Origin: a virus
IMG/VR virus record: IMGVR_UViG_3300030061_000188
Span: 1 to 23,572 of that record
Length of the DNA stretch: 23,572 nucleotides
Direction: 5' to 3' (one strand)
Under the pieces are notes generated by a model. It did not search any database. It was given only the letters and a program-made list of their open reading frames with translations, and was not told the DNA's origin. Both the position numbers and the translations under genes were made by a program. This document shows, piece after piece, positions 22,745-23,572 of the stretch. Positions within the stretch are counted from its first letter, which is position 1, and the number at the start of each line of letters is the position of its first letter.

Positions 22745-22984
22745 CTATGATCTCCTGAACTTGCTAGTTTTCTTGCCTATATTTTTAGGTTGTCTACTAA
22801 ACTGTTTACCTTTAGCTGTATCTTCTCGTTTCTTACGAGTAGTCGCTGCATACTCTGAACTTGATAGAGACTTAATAGCACTCTCAGGCAAATATCTTTC
22901 CCCTGTTTTAGAGGAAGGCTTACCTGATTTCGTTCTCCAGTTTTGTCGAGTCCAGTTAGCTAAAGACTTCTGAGGTTTCTTCAT
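22745..22984 (-). CDS. Conserved basic phage protein, possibly DUF5872-like (79 aa)
   Basis: Conserved-looking parts are LANWTRQNWRTKSGKPSS, TGERYLPESAIKSLSSSEYA and TRKKREDTAKGKQFSRQPK. This resembles a short family of unknown function found in aquatic phages and viruses; the DUF5872 name is from memory and unverified. ATG 22984 has GAGGA upstream. It forms a run of three basic proteins with the next two genes and is probably co-translated with them. Confidence 0.75.
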   Translation of the reverse strand: MKKPQKSLANWTRQNWRTKSGKPSSKTGERYLPESAIKSLSSSEYAATTRKKREDTAKGKQFSRQPKNIGKKTSKFRRS

Positions 22985-22988
22985 ATAG

Positions 22989-23564
22989 TTATTCCTCGTT
23001 GTACATATTATTAAATACTCTACCTGTATCCCAGACGTAATCTAAATCTTCTTTAGAGTGAAACACTCTCTGACTAGGTTTGAAGTCTGGCGCACCTTCT
23101 CCTGTCTCAAACCAAGCAGGATGGGTAACTCTTACTCTGTTATTCGGTAATGCTACAATGTTTCCTGTGTAGCTACCTGCATCTACTAGCTCTAATACGT
23201 GGCTCTGTTTATGCTGTGCTGGGTCATCTGCTATCTCTGATCCTGTATAGTCTACAGTGAAGTAATATTTAGCTGGATAGAACTCACCATCTACTTTCGC
23301 CATCCAAGGGGCTGGTGTAGCCCTGTTCAGCACGTAGACTGAGTGATCATGTGACATACAATCCCAAGGCTGTGCTGCGTATGCTGGCAACTCCTCTGCC
23401 CACTCCTCTACAGGTGTATCACCTACGAGTGCAGTAATAGGCATTCTCGCCCACATCGCTCCACCGTGTACGTTAGGTTCGTCTGTGTCATCGGATTCGC
23501 AACCAGTAAAGATAACTTGGAAGCTGAGTGATCTATTTGGCATAGTCGTCACAGCTATTACCAT
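22989..23564 (-). CDS. Conserved phage protein of unknown function (191 aa, start uncertain)
   Basis: The product is acidic and rich in Trp and Pro, with WARMPITALVGDTPVEEWAE, WDCMSHDHSVYVLNRATPAP, YFTVDYTGSEIADDPAQHKQ, VRVTHPAWFETGEGAPDFKP and a conserved-looking end QRVFHSKEDLDYVWDTGRVF. Proteins of this kind recur in uncultured marine phages as I recall, but I know no function. Neither ATG 23564 nor ATG 23543 has a good ribosome site, and the frame is still open at the right edge, so the true start may lie outside the window. It probably begins or continues the unit of small basic genes, 4 bp upstream of the next one. Confidence 0.7.
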   Translation of the reverse strand: MVIAVTTMPNRSLSFQVIFTGCESDDTDEPNVHGGAMWARMPITALVGDTPVEEWAEELPAYAAQPWDCMSHDHSVYVLNRATPAPWMAKVDGEFYPAKYYFTVDYTGSEIADDPAQHKQSHVLELVDAGSYTGNIVALPNNRVRVTHPAWFETGEGAPDFKPSQRVFHSKEDLDYVWDTGRVFNNMYNEE

Positions 23565-23572
23565 GCAATGTA

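Overview
This window looks like the late (virion-assembly and lysis) region of a tailed bacteriophage, most likely a podovirus-type phage of the kind recovered from marine metagenomes. The evidence is the gene order: lysis genes, terminase, portal, large virion protein, scaffold, major capsid protein, decoration protein, tail/neck proteins and fibre. The DNA is visibly AT-rich, the start and stop codons of neighbours often overlap, and several small proteins resemble conserved families of uncultured marine phages. A DUF1127-like protein and a GTA-holin-like protein point weakly to an alphaproteobacterial host. Host and phage genus are inference. I see no integrase, repressor, replication gene, tRNA or rRNA in the window.

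Every gene I accept is on the minus strand, so the transcriptional order runs from position 23572 down to 1. (1) 23564-21269: a conserved phage protein of unknown role, then three very basic Lys/Arg-rich small proteins, three more small proteins, and an EF-hand membrane protein. (2) 21260-19284: after a candidate promoter come a 48-aa DUF1127-like protein, a signal-peptide beta-rich (outer-membrane-like) protein, a 54-aa two-helix membrane protein, a 26-aa cysteine-rich miniprotein, a holin-like protein, a Lys/Gly repeat protein and a GH108 endolysin. (3) 19291-17058: small terminase, a small DNA-binding-like protein and the large terminase. (4) 17047-10022: portal, a 70-aa protein, a 1206-aa composite virion protein, a 66-aa protein and the scaffold-like protein. 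(5) 10014-8182: a sigma70-like promoter, a leader hairpin, the major capsid protein, a decoration-like protein and a rho-independent terminator. This is a self-contained unit that would allow extra capsid production. (6) 8166-1: two tail/neck proteins that share a small inserted domain, then a giant tail fibre that is open to the left edge (at least 1820 codons).

The fibre is the most striking object. Its N-terminal third is built from modules typical of marine phage fibres, including an internal duplication. The rest is a YadA-head-like beta-roll array whose higher-order period is 216 bp (72 codons), with one 77-nt stretch copied exactly at one period's distance.

Four genes or gene starts needed manual work. 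The fibre runs off the window edge. Three small genes (54, 26 and 48 aa) lie in what otherwise look like intergenic gaps. The starts of the scaffold gene and a basic-protein gene were moved to ATGs with a good ribosome binding site, and the small terminase start was moved on other grounds. No gene-free stretch exceeds 300 bases. The largest gap (9776-10021) holds a promoter and a hairpin.
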